A DNA stretch of 64,000 nucleotides. It comes from Duganella sp. (GTDB taxonomy: Bacteria; Pseudomonadota; Gammaproteobacteria; Burkholderiales; Burkholderiaceae_D). Shown piece after piece: positions 33,833 through 42,510 of this stretch. Location of the stretch: positions 62,001 through 126,000 of the forward strand of contig JAMFSU010000011.1 in assembly GCA_026225475.1 (NCBI GenBank). Direction: 5' to 3'. The notes under the pieces were generated by a model. It was given only the letters and a program-made list of their open reading frames with translations. It made no database searches and had not been told where the DNA came from. The first letter of the stretch is position 1; each line of letters begins with the position of its first letter. The position numbers were made by a program, and so were the translations under genes.

Positions 33833-35607
33833 ACGCAAGTATTTTCCGTAAACTGGGCGTAGTCGCTGCTGTGTTGCTGGCGCTGGCACCGTTGCTGCTG
33901 GGCGGCTTTGGTATCGGCTTGATGAACGATATTGGTATCGGCGCGCTGGTGGCGCTGGGACTGGTGATGTTGACCGGCATCGGCGGCGTGACCTCCTTCG
34001 GGCAAGCGGCCTTTGTCGGCATCGCCGCCTATTCGACGGCGTGGCTGACCACCACTTGGCATGTTTCAGCCTGGCTCGGTTTGCCGTTTGCGCTGGTGTT
34101 GACGGCGCTGGCAGCGCTGTTGATCGGCATGTTGACGCTGCGTCTGGGTAGCCACTTTCTACCGATCAGCACGATTGCCTGGGGTTTGTCGGTGCCGCTG
34201 GTGTTGAGCAATATCGAAGCGCTGGGATTGCATACCGGCATCACCAATATTGCGCCGGTGCGTATCGCTGGCTGGTCCTTGCAGGATGGCGGGGCGATGT
34301 ATTACCTGATCTGGGCCTGCGTTGGTCTGGCTTGCTGGTTCTGCCGCAACCTGTTGCAGTCGCGGCAGGGCCGTGCCTTGCGCAGCCTGCGCGGTGGCAG
34401 TGCCTTGTTGTCCAGCGTCGGTGCCGATGCGTATCGTTTGCGCTTGCAACTGTTCGTGTTCGCGGCCTTGCTGTCGGCGCTGGCGGGTTGGTTGTATGCG
34501 CATAACAACCGCTACGTCAGTCCGTCGCCCTTCGATGTGCACGCCAGTATCGAGTTCTTGCTCATGGCGGTGATGGGCGGACTCGGCCAACTGCCGGGGG
34601 CGCTCATTGGTGCCGGTATCGTGATCCTGCTCAAGAACAGTTTGCAGGATGTGCTGCCGCTGATTTCGGAACGCGGCGGCCAGCTTGAGGTGATTGTCTT
34701 CAGTCTGTTGTTTCTGTTGCTGCTGCATCGGGCGCGTGCCGGGTTTTGCGGCTTCGTGCTGCGTCACATGGGATCGCGCTTGAAACCGATCCTACCGCCA
34801 CAGATTGCGGTGGCGCAGCCGCTGGCGATGCGCCAGCAACCACTGGCCGGCAGCAAGATTCTGTCGGTGCAAGGGGCGGTCAAGCGGTTTGGCGGGCTGG
34901 TGGCGGTCAATCAGGTCAGCTTCGATGTCAGTGCCGGAGAAATCGTCGGCCTGATCGGCCCCAATGGTGCCGGTAAATCGACCATGTTCAATCTGGTCAC
35001 CGGTGCAGCTTCGTTGACGCACGGCAGTGTGCATTTCCTCGGCACCGATGTGACCAAACTGTCGCAGCGTGCAGTAGCGCGGCTGGGCATGGCGCGCACC
35101 TTCCAGCACGTCAAGCTGCGCCCGCAGATGACTTTGCTCGATAACGTCGCCCTGGGCGCGCATCTGCGCACGCGCGCCGGTCTGCTGGCCGCTGGTTTGC
35201 GTCTGGATCGGGCCGAAGAGGCGCGCATCTTCCATGAGGCACGCGTGCAACTGGCACGCATCGGTTTGCAAGGCCGCGAGCATGAACTGGCGGGGGCGTT
35301 GCCGTTGGGCACACAGCGCATGCTGGAAATTGCCCGTGCGCTGGTGGCCGATCCGGTCTTGCTGGTGCTGGACGAACCGGCCGCCGGTTTGCGCCATGCC
35401 GAGAAACAGGCCTTGGGTGAGCTGTTGCGGCAATTGCGCAGGCAGGGTGTGACCATCCTGATTGTCGAACATGACATGGATTTTGTGATGAAACTGGTGG
35501 ACCGTCTGGTGGTGATGAATTTTGGCAGCAAACTGATGGAGGGCAATCCGGCTGCGGTGCGGCGCGATCCTCAGGTGCAGGCGGCGTATCTGGGAGGCAC
35601 GGCATGA
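33829..35607 (+). CDS. Fused LivM permease-LivG ATPase (cluster 2)
   Basis: A 592-aa fusion with the same order as in cluster 1. The LivM part (residues about 1-310) has [19 protein letters not shown] and [18 protein letters not shown]. The LivG part (about 345-592) has Walker [28 protein letters not shown] as the signature region, [12 protein letters not shown] and the [14 protein letters not shown] end. The signature LSGGQ is altered to PLGTQ, a substitution also partly seen in cluster 1 (LSLGQ). Both gene ends overlap neighbours by four bases. Confidence 0.9.
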   Translation: MNASIFRKLGVVAAVLLALAPLLLGGFGIGLMNDIGIGALVALGLVMLTGIGGVTSFGQAAFVGIAAYSTAWLTTTWHVSAWLGLPFALVLTALAALLIGMLTLRLGSHFLPISTIAWGLSVPLVLSNIEALGLHTGITNIAPVRIAGWSLQDGGAMYYLIWACVGLACWFCRNLLQSRQGRALRSLRGGSALLSSVGADAYRLRLQLFVFAALLSALAGWLYAHNNRYVSPSPFDVHASIEFLLMAVMGGLGQLPGALIGAGIVILLKNSLQDVLPLISERGGQLEVIVFSLLFLLLLHRARAGFCGFVLRHMGSRLKPILPPQIAVAQPLAMRQQPLAGSKILSVQGAVKRFGGLVAVNQVSFDVSAGEIVGLIGPNGAGKSTMFNLVTGAASLTHGSVHFLGTDVTKLSQRAVARLGMARTFQHVKLRPQMTLLDNVALGAHLRTRAGLLAAGLRLDRAEEARIFHEARVQLARIGLQGREHELAGALPLGTQRMLEIARALVADPVLLVLDEPAAGLRHAEKQALGELLRQLRRQGVTILIVEHDMDFVMKLVDRLVVMNFGSKLMEGNPAAVRRDPQVQAAYLGGTA

Positions 35608-36368
35608 GTGGCCCGATGAGTATGCCCAGCGCCTCCAGCGCGCAGCAACCGATCTTTGAGATCGATAATCTGTTCGTCAATTACGGTCACGTGGAAGCGG
35701 TACGCGGCATTTCGCTAAGCCTGATGCCGGGCCAGATCATTTCGGTGATTGGTCCCAACGGTGCTGGCAAGACGTCTTTGCTGTCGGCGGCAATGGGCTT
35801 GTTGCCATCGACTGGCGGCTTGCGCCTCGACGGTATGTCGCTGGCCGGTATCGGTGTGGAGGAGCGGGTCGAACGCGGGCTTTGTCTGGTGCCAGAAAAG
35901 CGCGAGTTGTTCGGCGACATGCCGGTGCTCGACAATTTGACCTTGGGCGCCTACAGCCGGCGCTATTCGGCGGCGCAGTTCAAGCAGAATCTCGACCGGG
36001 TGTATTCGCTGTTTCCTCGCCTGGCCGAGCGCCGCGCGCAGCGTGCCCATACCTTGTCCGGCGGCGAGCGGCAGATGCTGGCCTTGGGCCGTGCCTTGAT
36101 GGCGCAGCCGCGCGTGTTGTTGCTCGATGAGCCCAGCCTGGGTCTGGCGCCCTTGATTGTGGCCGAGATTCTGGCGATCGTGCGCAGTCTGCGCGAGAGC
36201 GGTGTGTCGATTGTGCTGGTGGAGCAAAACGCCCTGGCGGCCTTGCAAAGCTCTGACTATGGCTATGTCCTGGAAATCGGTGAAGTCGCCCTGGCAGGAA
36301 ATTCCAGTGAGTTGGCGCAGGATGCACGGGTGCAAGCGGCTTATCTGGGTGGCAGCAGTGACGACTGA
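35604..36368 (+). CDS. Liv-type ABC transporter ATPase LivF (cluster 2)
   Basis: A 254-aa LivF ATPase with a short Ser/Pro/Met-rich extension at the N-terminus ([15 protein letters not shown]). Motifs are Walker [24 protein letters not shown], signature LSGGERQMLALGRALM and Walker B LLLDEPSLGLAPL. It is the last gene of the second importer. A strong terminator follows 87 bases later. Confidence 0.92.
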   Translation: MSGPMSMPSASSAQQPIFEIDNLFVNYGHVEAVRGISLSLMPGQIISVIGPNGAGKTSLLSAAMGLLPSTGGLRLDGMSLAGIGVEERVERGLCLVPEKRELFGDMPVLDNLTLGAYSRRYSAAQFKQNLDRVYSLFPRLAERRAQRAHTLSGGERQMLALGRALMAQPRVLLLDEPSLGLAPLIVAEILAIVRSLRESGVSIVLVEQNALAALQSSDYGYVLEIGEVALAGNSSELAQDARVQAAYLGGSSDD

Positions 36369-36454
36369 GCGGGATAACGCCTTGCAGGGCAGAATAATCA
36401 GGTAACGATCATTTGGCGGGTCTGGACGGGGAGCAAGAGTTTAGACCTTTTACA

Positions 36455-36481
36455 GGGGCACGTTCGCGTGCCCCTTTTTTT
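36455..36481 (+). terminator. Strong intrinsic terminator after Liv cluster 2
   Basis: GGGGCACG-TTCG-CGTGCCCC followed by seven T is a textbook rho-independent terminator with a stable UUCG tetraloop. It ends the second Liv operon just before the carboxylesterase gene. Confidence 0.95.
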
Positions 36482-36507
36482 GAAAACCACAGAATCAGGA
36501 GTGTTGC

Positions 36508-38139
36508 ATGCCGCAGGATCGCAGAGGATTTCTCAATATCGTCGCCCATACCGGTGCCGCGCTGACCTGCGCCGCCTGCGTTCCTGGTGCGGCGCAGGCG
36601 ACCTGGTTGCAGTCCTTGCGCGCGGTCACCATCGATGCACCCTGCGGACCGGTGCGTGGTGCGGCCAAGGCGGGTGTGCGCAGTTTCAAGGGAATTCCCT
36701 ATGCTCAGCCACCGGTTGGCGCATTGCGCTTTCGCGCACCGCAGGCACTGCCGCCGGCCACGCAGGCGCTCAATGCGTTCGCATTTGGCGCGGCACCAAT
36801 GCAACCGGATCGGGTGCAGGCCGGGACCGGGCGCCATTTTATCGGCGATGTGACGGCGGCCGAGGATTGTTTGTATTTGAATGTGTGGGCACCGGAGTCG
36901 CCGGGGCCGCATCCGGTATTTGTCTGGATTTATGGCGGCAGCAATATCTACGGCGCCACCAGCCAGCCACTCTACGACGGCAGCAGTTTTGCGCGCAACG
37001 GTGTGGTCTGCGTGACGATCGGCTATCGCCTCGGTGCCTTCGGTTTTCTGGAGTTGGGTGAGCTGCTCGGCAAGGATTACGAGGGCAGTGGCAACAATGC
37101 CTTGCGTGATCAGGTCATGGGTTTGCAGTGGGTACAGCAAAACATTGCGGCCTTCGGTGGCGATCCTAAGCGCGTCACGCTGGGCGGCGAGTCGGCTGGC
37201 GCCAAGAATGTCTCGGCCTTGCTGGCGGCACCGGCCGCGCGGGGCTTGTTCCAGCAAGCCATCGTGCAGAGCGGTGGCGGCTTGACCACGCATAGCAAGG
37301 CTGCTGCCGGCGAGGTCGCCGGATTGTTTTTGTCGGCTTTGCAAAAAGCGCGCCCCGGCACTGCCCGTGACAGTCTGATCAATGCCAGCGCAGAGCAATT
37401 ATTGCGGGCTCAGAACGACACCGTGGCGCGCTTTCCGCGCAACTTTGCGTTTCGCTCAGTGGTCGATGGCAATTACCTGCCGCAGTCGCCGCAACAGATG
37501 GTGGCCGCTGGGGCATCACGCGAAGTGGCTTTGCTGATCGGCAGCAATCGCGACGAAGCTTTGTTGTTTTTTGCCCCGGCGGTGCTGGCGGCAGGCCGCC
37601 GCGATCCGAGTAGCAGCGCGCCATTGGCATTACGTGAACTGGCACAACTGGATCTGCCGACAATGGCCGTGGCCGAGCAGCGCTATCGCCAGTTGTTGCC
37701 GCAGCAGAATGCGTTTGAACGGCGCGTGCGTCTGCTGACTGCCGAAGAGTACTGGATTCCGACGCTCAGGCTGGCGCAGGCGCATGCAGCGGCTGGTGGT
37801 AGCACCTTCATGTACCGTTTTGATGTCAGCGCCAAGCAGGGACCGTTTGCCGGTTATGCAGTGCATGCCAGCGAACAGCCGTTTACCTGGCATAACTTCA
37901 CGGAACCGTTTCTGGAAATGCTGTACGGAAAATCGCAGATTGCTCCGCCCTTTGCCGCTACCGTGCATGCCAGTTGGGTGCAGTTCATCCGCACCGGTAC
38001 CCCGGCCAGCAGCCACTTGCCGGCCTGGCCGCGGTATGCGCTCGGCCGGCGCGCGACCATGCTGCTCAACGACAGCGGCTGTGTGCTGGCAGATGATCCG
38101 GCCGGTGCCGAACGCGCTTTGTGGGATGGCTTGTTGTAG
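36508..38139 (+). CDS. Type B carboxylesterase with Tat-type signal
   Basis: A 543-aa alpha/beta hydrolase of the carboxylesterase/cholinesterase family. The nucleophile lies in GGESAGAKN (near residues 229-237), with NVWAPESPGPHPVFVWIYGG as the oxyanion segment (near 130-145). A late Glu and a His in the C-terminal third are consistent with the triad. The N-terminus DRRGFLNIVAHTGAALTCAA has a twin-arginine motif, so export by Tat is likely. CAACVPG could also serve as a lipobox. It may release acids outside the cytoplasm from esters. It follows the terminator of Liv cluster 2. Confidence 0.87.
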   Translation: MPQDRRGFLNIVAHTGAALTCAACVPGAAQATWLQSLRAVTIDAPCGPVRGAAKAGVRSFKGIPYAQPPVGALRFRAPQALPPATQALNAFAFGAAPMQPDRVQAGTGRHFIGDVTAAEDCLYLNVWAPESPGPHPVFVWIYGGSNIYGATSQPLYDGSSFARNGVVCVTIGYRLGAFGFLELGELLGKDYEGSGNNALRDQVMGLQWVQQNIAAFGGDPKRVTLGGESAGAKNVSALLAAPAARGLFQQAIVQSGGGLTTHSKAAAGEVAGLFLSALQKARPGTARDSLINASAEQLLRAQNDTVARFPRNFAFRSVVDGNYLPQSPQQMVAAGASREVALLIGSNRDEALLFFAPAVLAAGRRDPSSSAPLALRELAQLDLPTMAVAEQRYRQLLPQQNAFERRVRLLTAEEYWIPTLRLAQAHAAAGGSTFMYRFDVSAKQGPFAGYAVHASEQPFTWHNFTEPFLEMLYGKSQIAPPFAATVHASWVQFIRTGTPASSHLPAWPRYALGRRATMLLNDSGCVLADDPAGAERALWDGLL

Positions 38140-38150
38140 TGGATGCGCGG

Positions 38151-38777
38151 CTACTTGGCCCAGCCCAGCGGCCGCGCCAGGGTGAAATTGGCATCGCTGC
38201 GGGTGCGGCCATACCAGTCGCCACCCATGCGCGACAATAGATTGAGTTTGGCCGGGTCGGGCAGTTGCTGCTCGTTGAGGACACGCTCGTCGAAATGCGC
38301 TGCCAGCACGCGTCCCAGGATCATGTGGCACGATGGCGCGTCGGCCGGATAGGGGGTGCAACTGACCACCTCGCATTCGAGGCTGACCGGGGCCTGCGCC
38401 ACCCGCAAGGGCTGGATCAGTGTCGATGGCGCAGTGGCGATGTTGACGCGCTCGAATTCGCTGATGTCGGCGTCGTAAGAGAAGGACGTTTCGTTCATGG
38501 CGTCGGCCATCTCGACGCTGACCAGATTGACGACCATTTGACCGTTGTGCTGCGCATTGCGTACGGTGTCCTTGAGACTGCCGTCGCGTTGCACCAGCGG
38601 CGAGATCATGATGGTCGGCGGTTTGCCGGTAATCATCTGGAAGAAGCTGAACGGCGCCAGGTTGTGCACGCCGTCAGCCGATACGGTCGAGACCCAGGCC
38701 ACCGGACGCGGGATCACGGTGGAGGCCAGCCAGCTATAGGCCTGGCGCGGATCGACTTGGGAAAAATCAAGAAACAT
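38151..38777 (-). CDS. Flavin reductase / FMN-binding protein (DIM6/NTAB type)
   Basis: A 208-aa member of the flavin-reductase-like FMN-binding split-barrel family. Family segments are YSWLASTVIPRPVAWVSTVS, NLAPFSFFQMITGKPPTIMISP and DTVRNAQHNGQMVVNLVS. The start at 38777 has GGAG in front. It is convergent with the esterase gene and divergent from the third Liv cluster. Members serve as reductase partners of monooxygenases or as enzymes of their own; no partner monooxygenase lies next to it. Confidence 0.85.
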   Translation of the reverse strand: MFLDFSQVDPRQAYSWLASTVIPRPVAWVSTVSADGVHNLAPFSFFQMITGKPPTIMISPLVQRDGSLKDTVRNAQHNGQMVVNLVSVEMADAMNETSFSYDADISEFERVNIATAPSTLIQPLRVAQAPVSLECEVVSCTPYPADAPSCHMILGRVLAAHFDERVLNEQQLPDPAKLNLLSRMGGDWYGRTRSDANFTLARPLGWAK

Positions 38778-38897
38778 GGGTACTCCAATGCAGGCAGGGT
38801 AATCAAATGAGGGCGGTCCCGGTATACTCCGGGTCAACAGTGCGGCTGGCCAGCTTGGCGCAGCCTGCCGGAAATTGCCATTTTATATGACGCCCCT

Positions 38898-40805
38898 ATG
38901 TCGCTCGCAAGCTTGATCGTCCAACTCATCAACGGCCTGGCCGAAGCATCCACCTTATTTTTGGTGGCGGCCGGCTTGTCGCTGATTTTTGGTGTGACGC
39001 GCATTGTCAACTTCGCCCATGGCTCGTTTTACATGCTGGGCATTTTCGTCGCTTATACCCTGGTCGGTTTGATCGGTGCCAGTGGCGTTGGTTTCTGGAG
39101 CGCGGTGTTGCTCTCGGCGTTGCTGGTGGCCTTGTTCGGTGCGCTGGTGGAGATGGTGATCTTGCGCCGTATTTATCGCGCGCCTGAGTTGTTTCAGTTG
39201 CTGGCCACGTTCGCGCTGGTGCTGATACTTAAGGATGCTGCCTTGTACCTGTGGGGGCCGGAAGATTTGTTCGGACCGCGCGCGCCGGGTCTGGCCGGTG
39301 CGGTGAGCGTGCTGGGGCGGCGCGTGCCGCAATACGATCTGGTGCTGATCGTGATCGGGCCGTTGGTGCTGGGCTTGCTGTGGCTGCTGCTCAACCGCAC
39401 GCGCTGGGGCACACTGATTCGCGCGGCCACGCAAGACCGCGAGATGGTGGCGGCACTTGGTGTCAATCAAGCCTGGCTGTTTACGGCGGTGTTTGCGCTT
39501 GGCTGTTTTCTGGCCGGGCTGGGTGGTGCCTTGCAGGCGCCACGTATGCCAGCCAATTTGGGCCTGGATCTGGACACCATCGGCAATGCTTTTGTGGTGG
39601 TGGTGGTCGGCGGCATGGGGTCGATTGGCGGGGCGTTTCTGGCGGCGTTGCTGATTGCCGAGCTCAAGTCTTTGTGCGTGGCGCTGGGGGTGGTGTCGTT
39701 CGGCGGCCTCACGGTGTCGATGTCTAAATTGACGCTGGTGGTGGAGTTTCTGGTGATGGCGGCGATTTTGGTCTGGCGTCCCTGGGGCCTGCTGGGCAAG
39801 GCGCAGGCGCTGGTGCGCGCGGGTGCCACGGTGGAGCTGCCGTTGCTGGCTGCCGGGCCCTGGCAGCGTCGCTTGGGTTGGCTGTTGCTGGTGCTGCTGG
39901 CGGCGGCACCGTTGCTGTCGGCCAGTTTTCCCTATTTGACCGTGTTGCTGGTGGAAATCCTGATTGCCGTGCTGTTCGCCGCCAGTCTGCATTTCATCAT
40001 GGGACCGGGTGGTCTGCATTCGTTTGGTCATGCCGCTTATTTCGGTCTCGGCGCCTATGGCGCGGCGCTGGTGGTGTTGCGATTGCACTTGCCGATGGAA
40101 CTGGCCTTGCTGATCGGGCCTGTGGTGGCGGCGCTGGGCGCGTTGTTGTTTGGCTGGTTTTGCGTGCGTCTGTCGGGGGTGTATCTGGCCATGCTGACGC
40201 TGGCGTTCGCGCAGATCGTCTGGGCCATCGTGTTCCAATGGGATGAGGTCACTGGCGGTAGTAATGGCTTGGTCGGTATCTGGCCGTCGGCCTGGGCGAC
40301 GTCGCCGACCGTCTATTACTATCTGGCACTGGCGTGCAGTGTGGCCGGTGTGCTGCTGATGCGGCGCGTGCTGCATGCGCCGTTTGGCTATGCCTTGCGG
40401 GCCGCACGCGATTCGACCTTGCGCGCTGAAGCGATTGGTATCAACGTGGTGCGCACGCAATGGCTGGCGTTTGGACTGGCGGGTTTGTTTTGCGGCTTGG
40501 CGGGCGCTTTGTTTGCGTTTTCCAAGGGCAGTATTTCACCCGAGGCAATCAGCATCGGCCGTTCCGTTGACGGCCTGGTGATGGTCATGCTCGGCGGTGT
40601 GCAAACGCTGCTGGGGCCGCTGGTGGGTGCCGCCGTATTTACCTGGCTGCAAGACTTGATTGCGCGCGAAACCGATTATTGGCGTGCGCTGCTGGGGGCC
40701 ATCATGTTGGCGTTGGTGTTGTTGTTTCCGGCTGGCATTGCCGGCTTTGTTGAAGGCCTGTGGCGGCGTTACGGCGCGACGGCAAATGGGAGCCGGCATG
40801 AGTGA
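38898..40805 (+). CDS. Fused LivH-LivM permease (cluster 3)
   Basis: A 635-aa protein joining both permeases. Residues about 1-290 are LivH (LSLIFGVTRIVNFAHGSFYMLG near 28-49, the TRWGTLIRAATQDREMVAALGVN loop near 168). Residues about 320-635 are LivM (GPGGLHSFGHAAYFGLGAYGAALV near 370, PFGYALRAARDSTLRAEAIGI near 495). Here the two permeases are fused, unlike clusters 1 and 2 where LivM is fused to LivG. No binding-protein gene is next to it. It overlaps the next gene by eight bases. Confidence 0.9.
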   Translation: MSLASLIVQLINGLAEASTLFLVAAGLSLIFGVTRIVNFAHGSFYMLGIFVAYTLVGLIGASGVGFWSAVLLSALLVALFGALVEMVILRRIYRAPELFQLLATFALVLILKDAALYLWGPEDLFGPRAPGLAGAVSVLGRRVPQYDLVLIVIGPLVLGLLWLLLNRTRWGTLIRAATQDREMVAALGVNQAWLFTAVFALGCFLAGLGGALQAPRMPANLGLDLDTIGNAFVVVVVGGMGSIGGAFLAALLIAELKSLCVALGVVSFGGLTVSMSKLTLVVEFLVMAAILVWRPWGLLGKAQALVRAGATVELPLLAAGPWQRRLGWLLLVLLAAAPLLSASFPYLTVLLVEILIAVLFAASLHFIMGPGGLHSFGHAAYFGLGAYGAALVVLRLHLPMELALLIGPVVAALGALLFGWFCVRLSGVYLAMLTLAFAQIVWAIVFQWDEVTGGSNGLVGIWPSAWATSPTVYYYLALACSVAGVLLMRRVLHAPFGYALRAARDSTLRAEAIGINVVRTQWLAFGLAGLFCGLAGALFAFSKGSISPEAISIGRSVDGLVMVMLGGVQTLLGPLVGAAVFTWLQDLIARETDYWRALLGAIMLALVLLFPAGIAGFVEGLWRRYGATANGSRHE

Positions 40806-41589
40806 TGACCACAGCCTGTTGCAGGTGCGCCATCTGTGCAAACGTTTCGGTGGCGTGCAGGCGCTCGATGATGTCTCTTTCGATTTGCCGGCCGGGCAAT
40901 TGCTCGCCTTGTTGGGGCCGAACGGCGCGGGCAAGTCGACCTGCTTCAATATCGTCAATGGCCAGGGTCGTGCCGATAGCGGTTCGGTGCGTCTGGATGG
41001 CCTCGATATCATCGGTCTGCCACCGCGCGACATCTGGCGCCTTGGGGTCGGTCGCACGTTTCAGGTGGCGGCGACCTTTGGTTCCATGACGGCACTGGAA
41101 AACGTGCAGATGGCCTTGCTGTCGCATGCGCGTAAATGGTTCCAGTTGTGGCGGCCGGCAGCATCGTTCTATCGTGATGAAGCGCTGGCCTTGCTGGCTC
41201 AGGTCGGCATGCAGCAGCAGGCCGAACGGGCCTGCGCGGTGCTGGCCTATGGCGATGTCAAACGGGTCGAGCTGGCTATGGCGCTGGCGCACCGGCCACG
41301 CTTGCTGTTGATGGATGAACCGACCGCTGGCATGGCGACTGCGGAACGACATGCGCTGATGGCCTTGATCCGGCAACTGGTCGATACGCAGCAGTTGGCG
41401 GTGTTGTTTACCGAGCACAGCATGGATGTGGTGTTTGCCTTCGCTGATCGGATGATCGTGCTGGCCCGCGGTCGTATGATTGCCGCCGGTGACGGTGAGA
41501 CGATCCGCCAGGATCGGCTGGTGCAGCAAGTCTATTTTGGTTCCGGCAAGACCTTTGCCGCCGGGCGCCAGCAGGAGTCGATGCCATGA
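40798..41589 (+). CDS. Liv-type ABC transporter ATPase LivG (cluster 3)
   Basis: A 263-aa LivG ATPase with Walker [13 protein letters not shown] (near 37), GVGRTFQVAATFGSMTALENV, a weak signature VLAYGDVKRVELAMALA in place of LSGGQ, and Walker B LLLMDEPTAGM. The start at 40798 (MSDDHSLLQ) gives a normal N-terminus and overlaps the permease gene. The altered signature resembles ATPases of urea/amide-type and aromatic-acid Liv transporters. Confidence 0.9.
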   Translation: MSDDHSLLQVRHLCKRFGGVQALDDVSFDLPAGQLLALLGPNGAGKSTCFNIVNGQGRADSGSVRLDGLDIIGLPPRDIWRLGVGRTFQVAATFGSMTALENVQMALLSHARKWFQLWRPAASFYRDEALALLAQVGMQQQAERACAVLAYGDVKRVELAMALAHRPRLLLMDEPTAGMATAERHALMALIRQLVDTQQLAVLFTEHSMDVVFAFADRMIVLARGRMIAAGDGETIRQDRLVQQVYFGSGKTFAAGRQQESMP

Positions 41590-42311
41590 ATGCGCTGTCT
41601 TCCGATGTGGTCTTGCGGGTTGAGGCACTCAATGCCTACTATGGCCGCGCCCAGGTGCTGTTCGACGTGAATCTGGAAGTGCGGCGCGGTGAAGTGGTGG
41701 CCTTGATGGGGCGCAATGGCGCCGGTAAGTCGACCACCATGAAGGCCTTGATGGGCTTGCTTGCGCGCACACATGGCAAGGTCAGCCTGCGCGGCAACGA
41801 TATCAGTCACGCCCAGCCGCACCAGATTGCTCGCCTGGGCATGGGCTATGTGCCGGAAGACCGGCGCATCTTCACCGATCTGACGGTGCTGGAAAATCTC
41901 GACGTGGGACGCCAGCCGGCACGCGCAGATGCGCTGTGCTGGACGCCAGAAAAACTGTTTGCCCTGTTTCCCAATCTGGGCGGCATGCCTGCGCGTCCCG
42001 GTGGGCAGATGAGCGGCGGTGAACAGCAGATGCTGACGGTGGCGCGCACGCTCATGGGTAATCCCTATCTGTTATTGCTGGATGAGCCTTCCGAAGGTGT
42101 CGCGCCGGTGATCGTCGAGCAGATGGTGGACATGATTGTGCAACTCAAACGGGCCGGCATGGCGATCCTGCTGTCGGAGCAGAATCTGCAGTTTGCCGGG
42201 CTGGTCAGCGACCGTGCTTACGTGCTGGAAAACGGTCACGTACGCTATCAAGCTGCGATGCAGAATCTGGCAGCCGACGCTGCCATTCAACGCGCCTATC
42301 TGTCGCTCTAA
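41586..42311 (+). CDS. Liv-type ABC transporter ATPase LivF (cluster 3)
   Basis: A 241-aa LivF ATPase. It has the AYYGRAQVLFDV opening, Walker A GRNGAGKSTTMKA, YVPEDRRIFTDL, signature MSGGEQQMLTVARTLM and Walker B LLLLDEPSEGVAPV. GRNGAGKS and DEPSEG are the common LivF variants. It overlaps LivG by four bases (ATGA) and ends the third importer. The chemoreceptor gene lies 200 bases downstream. Confidence 0.92.
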   Translation: MNALSSDVVLRVEALNAYYGRAQVLFDVNLEVRRGEVVALMGRNGAGKSTTMKALMGLLARTHGKVSLRGNDISHAQPHQIARLGMGYVPEDRRIFTDLTVLENLDVGRQPARADALCWTPEKLFALFPNLGGMPARPGGQMSGGEQQMLTVARTLMGNPYLLLLDEPSEGVAPVIVEQMVDMIVQLKRAGMAILLSEQNLQFAGLVSDRAYVLENGHVRYQAAMQNLAADAAIQRAYLSL

Positions 42312-42510
42312 AGCCTCACTTTCATTGCTTTTCATGGGTCCCGTATTGCGCGCCGGTAACGGCTTGCAGCGGGATCGTCGTGGGCTTTCCGTGGCGCAAT
42401 CATGTTAATACAACTACTCAGGAAAATCCCGATATGTCATTTTTTCGAGAAGGCAGAGAATGTGTTCACCCACTGCTGTAACCATCACTCAACCCTACCG
42501 GGAGAACAAC

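Noticed and set aside
31481..33889. An 802-codon minus-strand open frame opposite the second Liv binding protein and permease
   Set aside because: Its composition (very rich in His, Gln, Arg) is that of an antisense shadow of high-GC genes, and the plus-strand genes have clear domains and starts.
38955..40460. A 501-codon minus-strand open frame opposite the fused LivH-LivM gene
   Set aside because: Gln/His/Arg-rich shadow with no recognisable motif; the plus strand encodes a membrane protein with family motifs.
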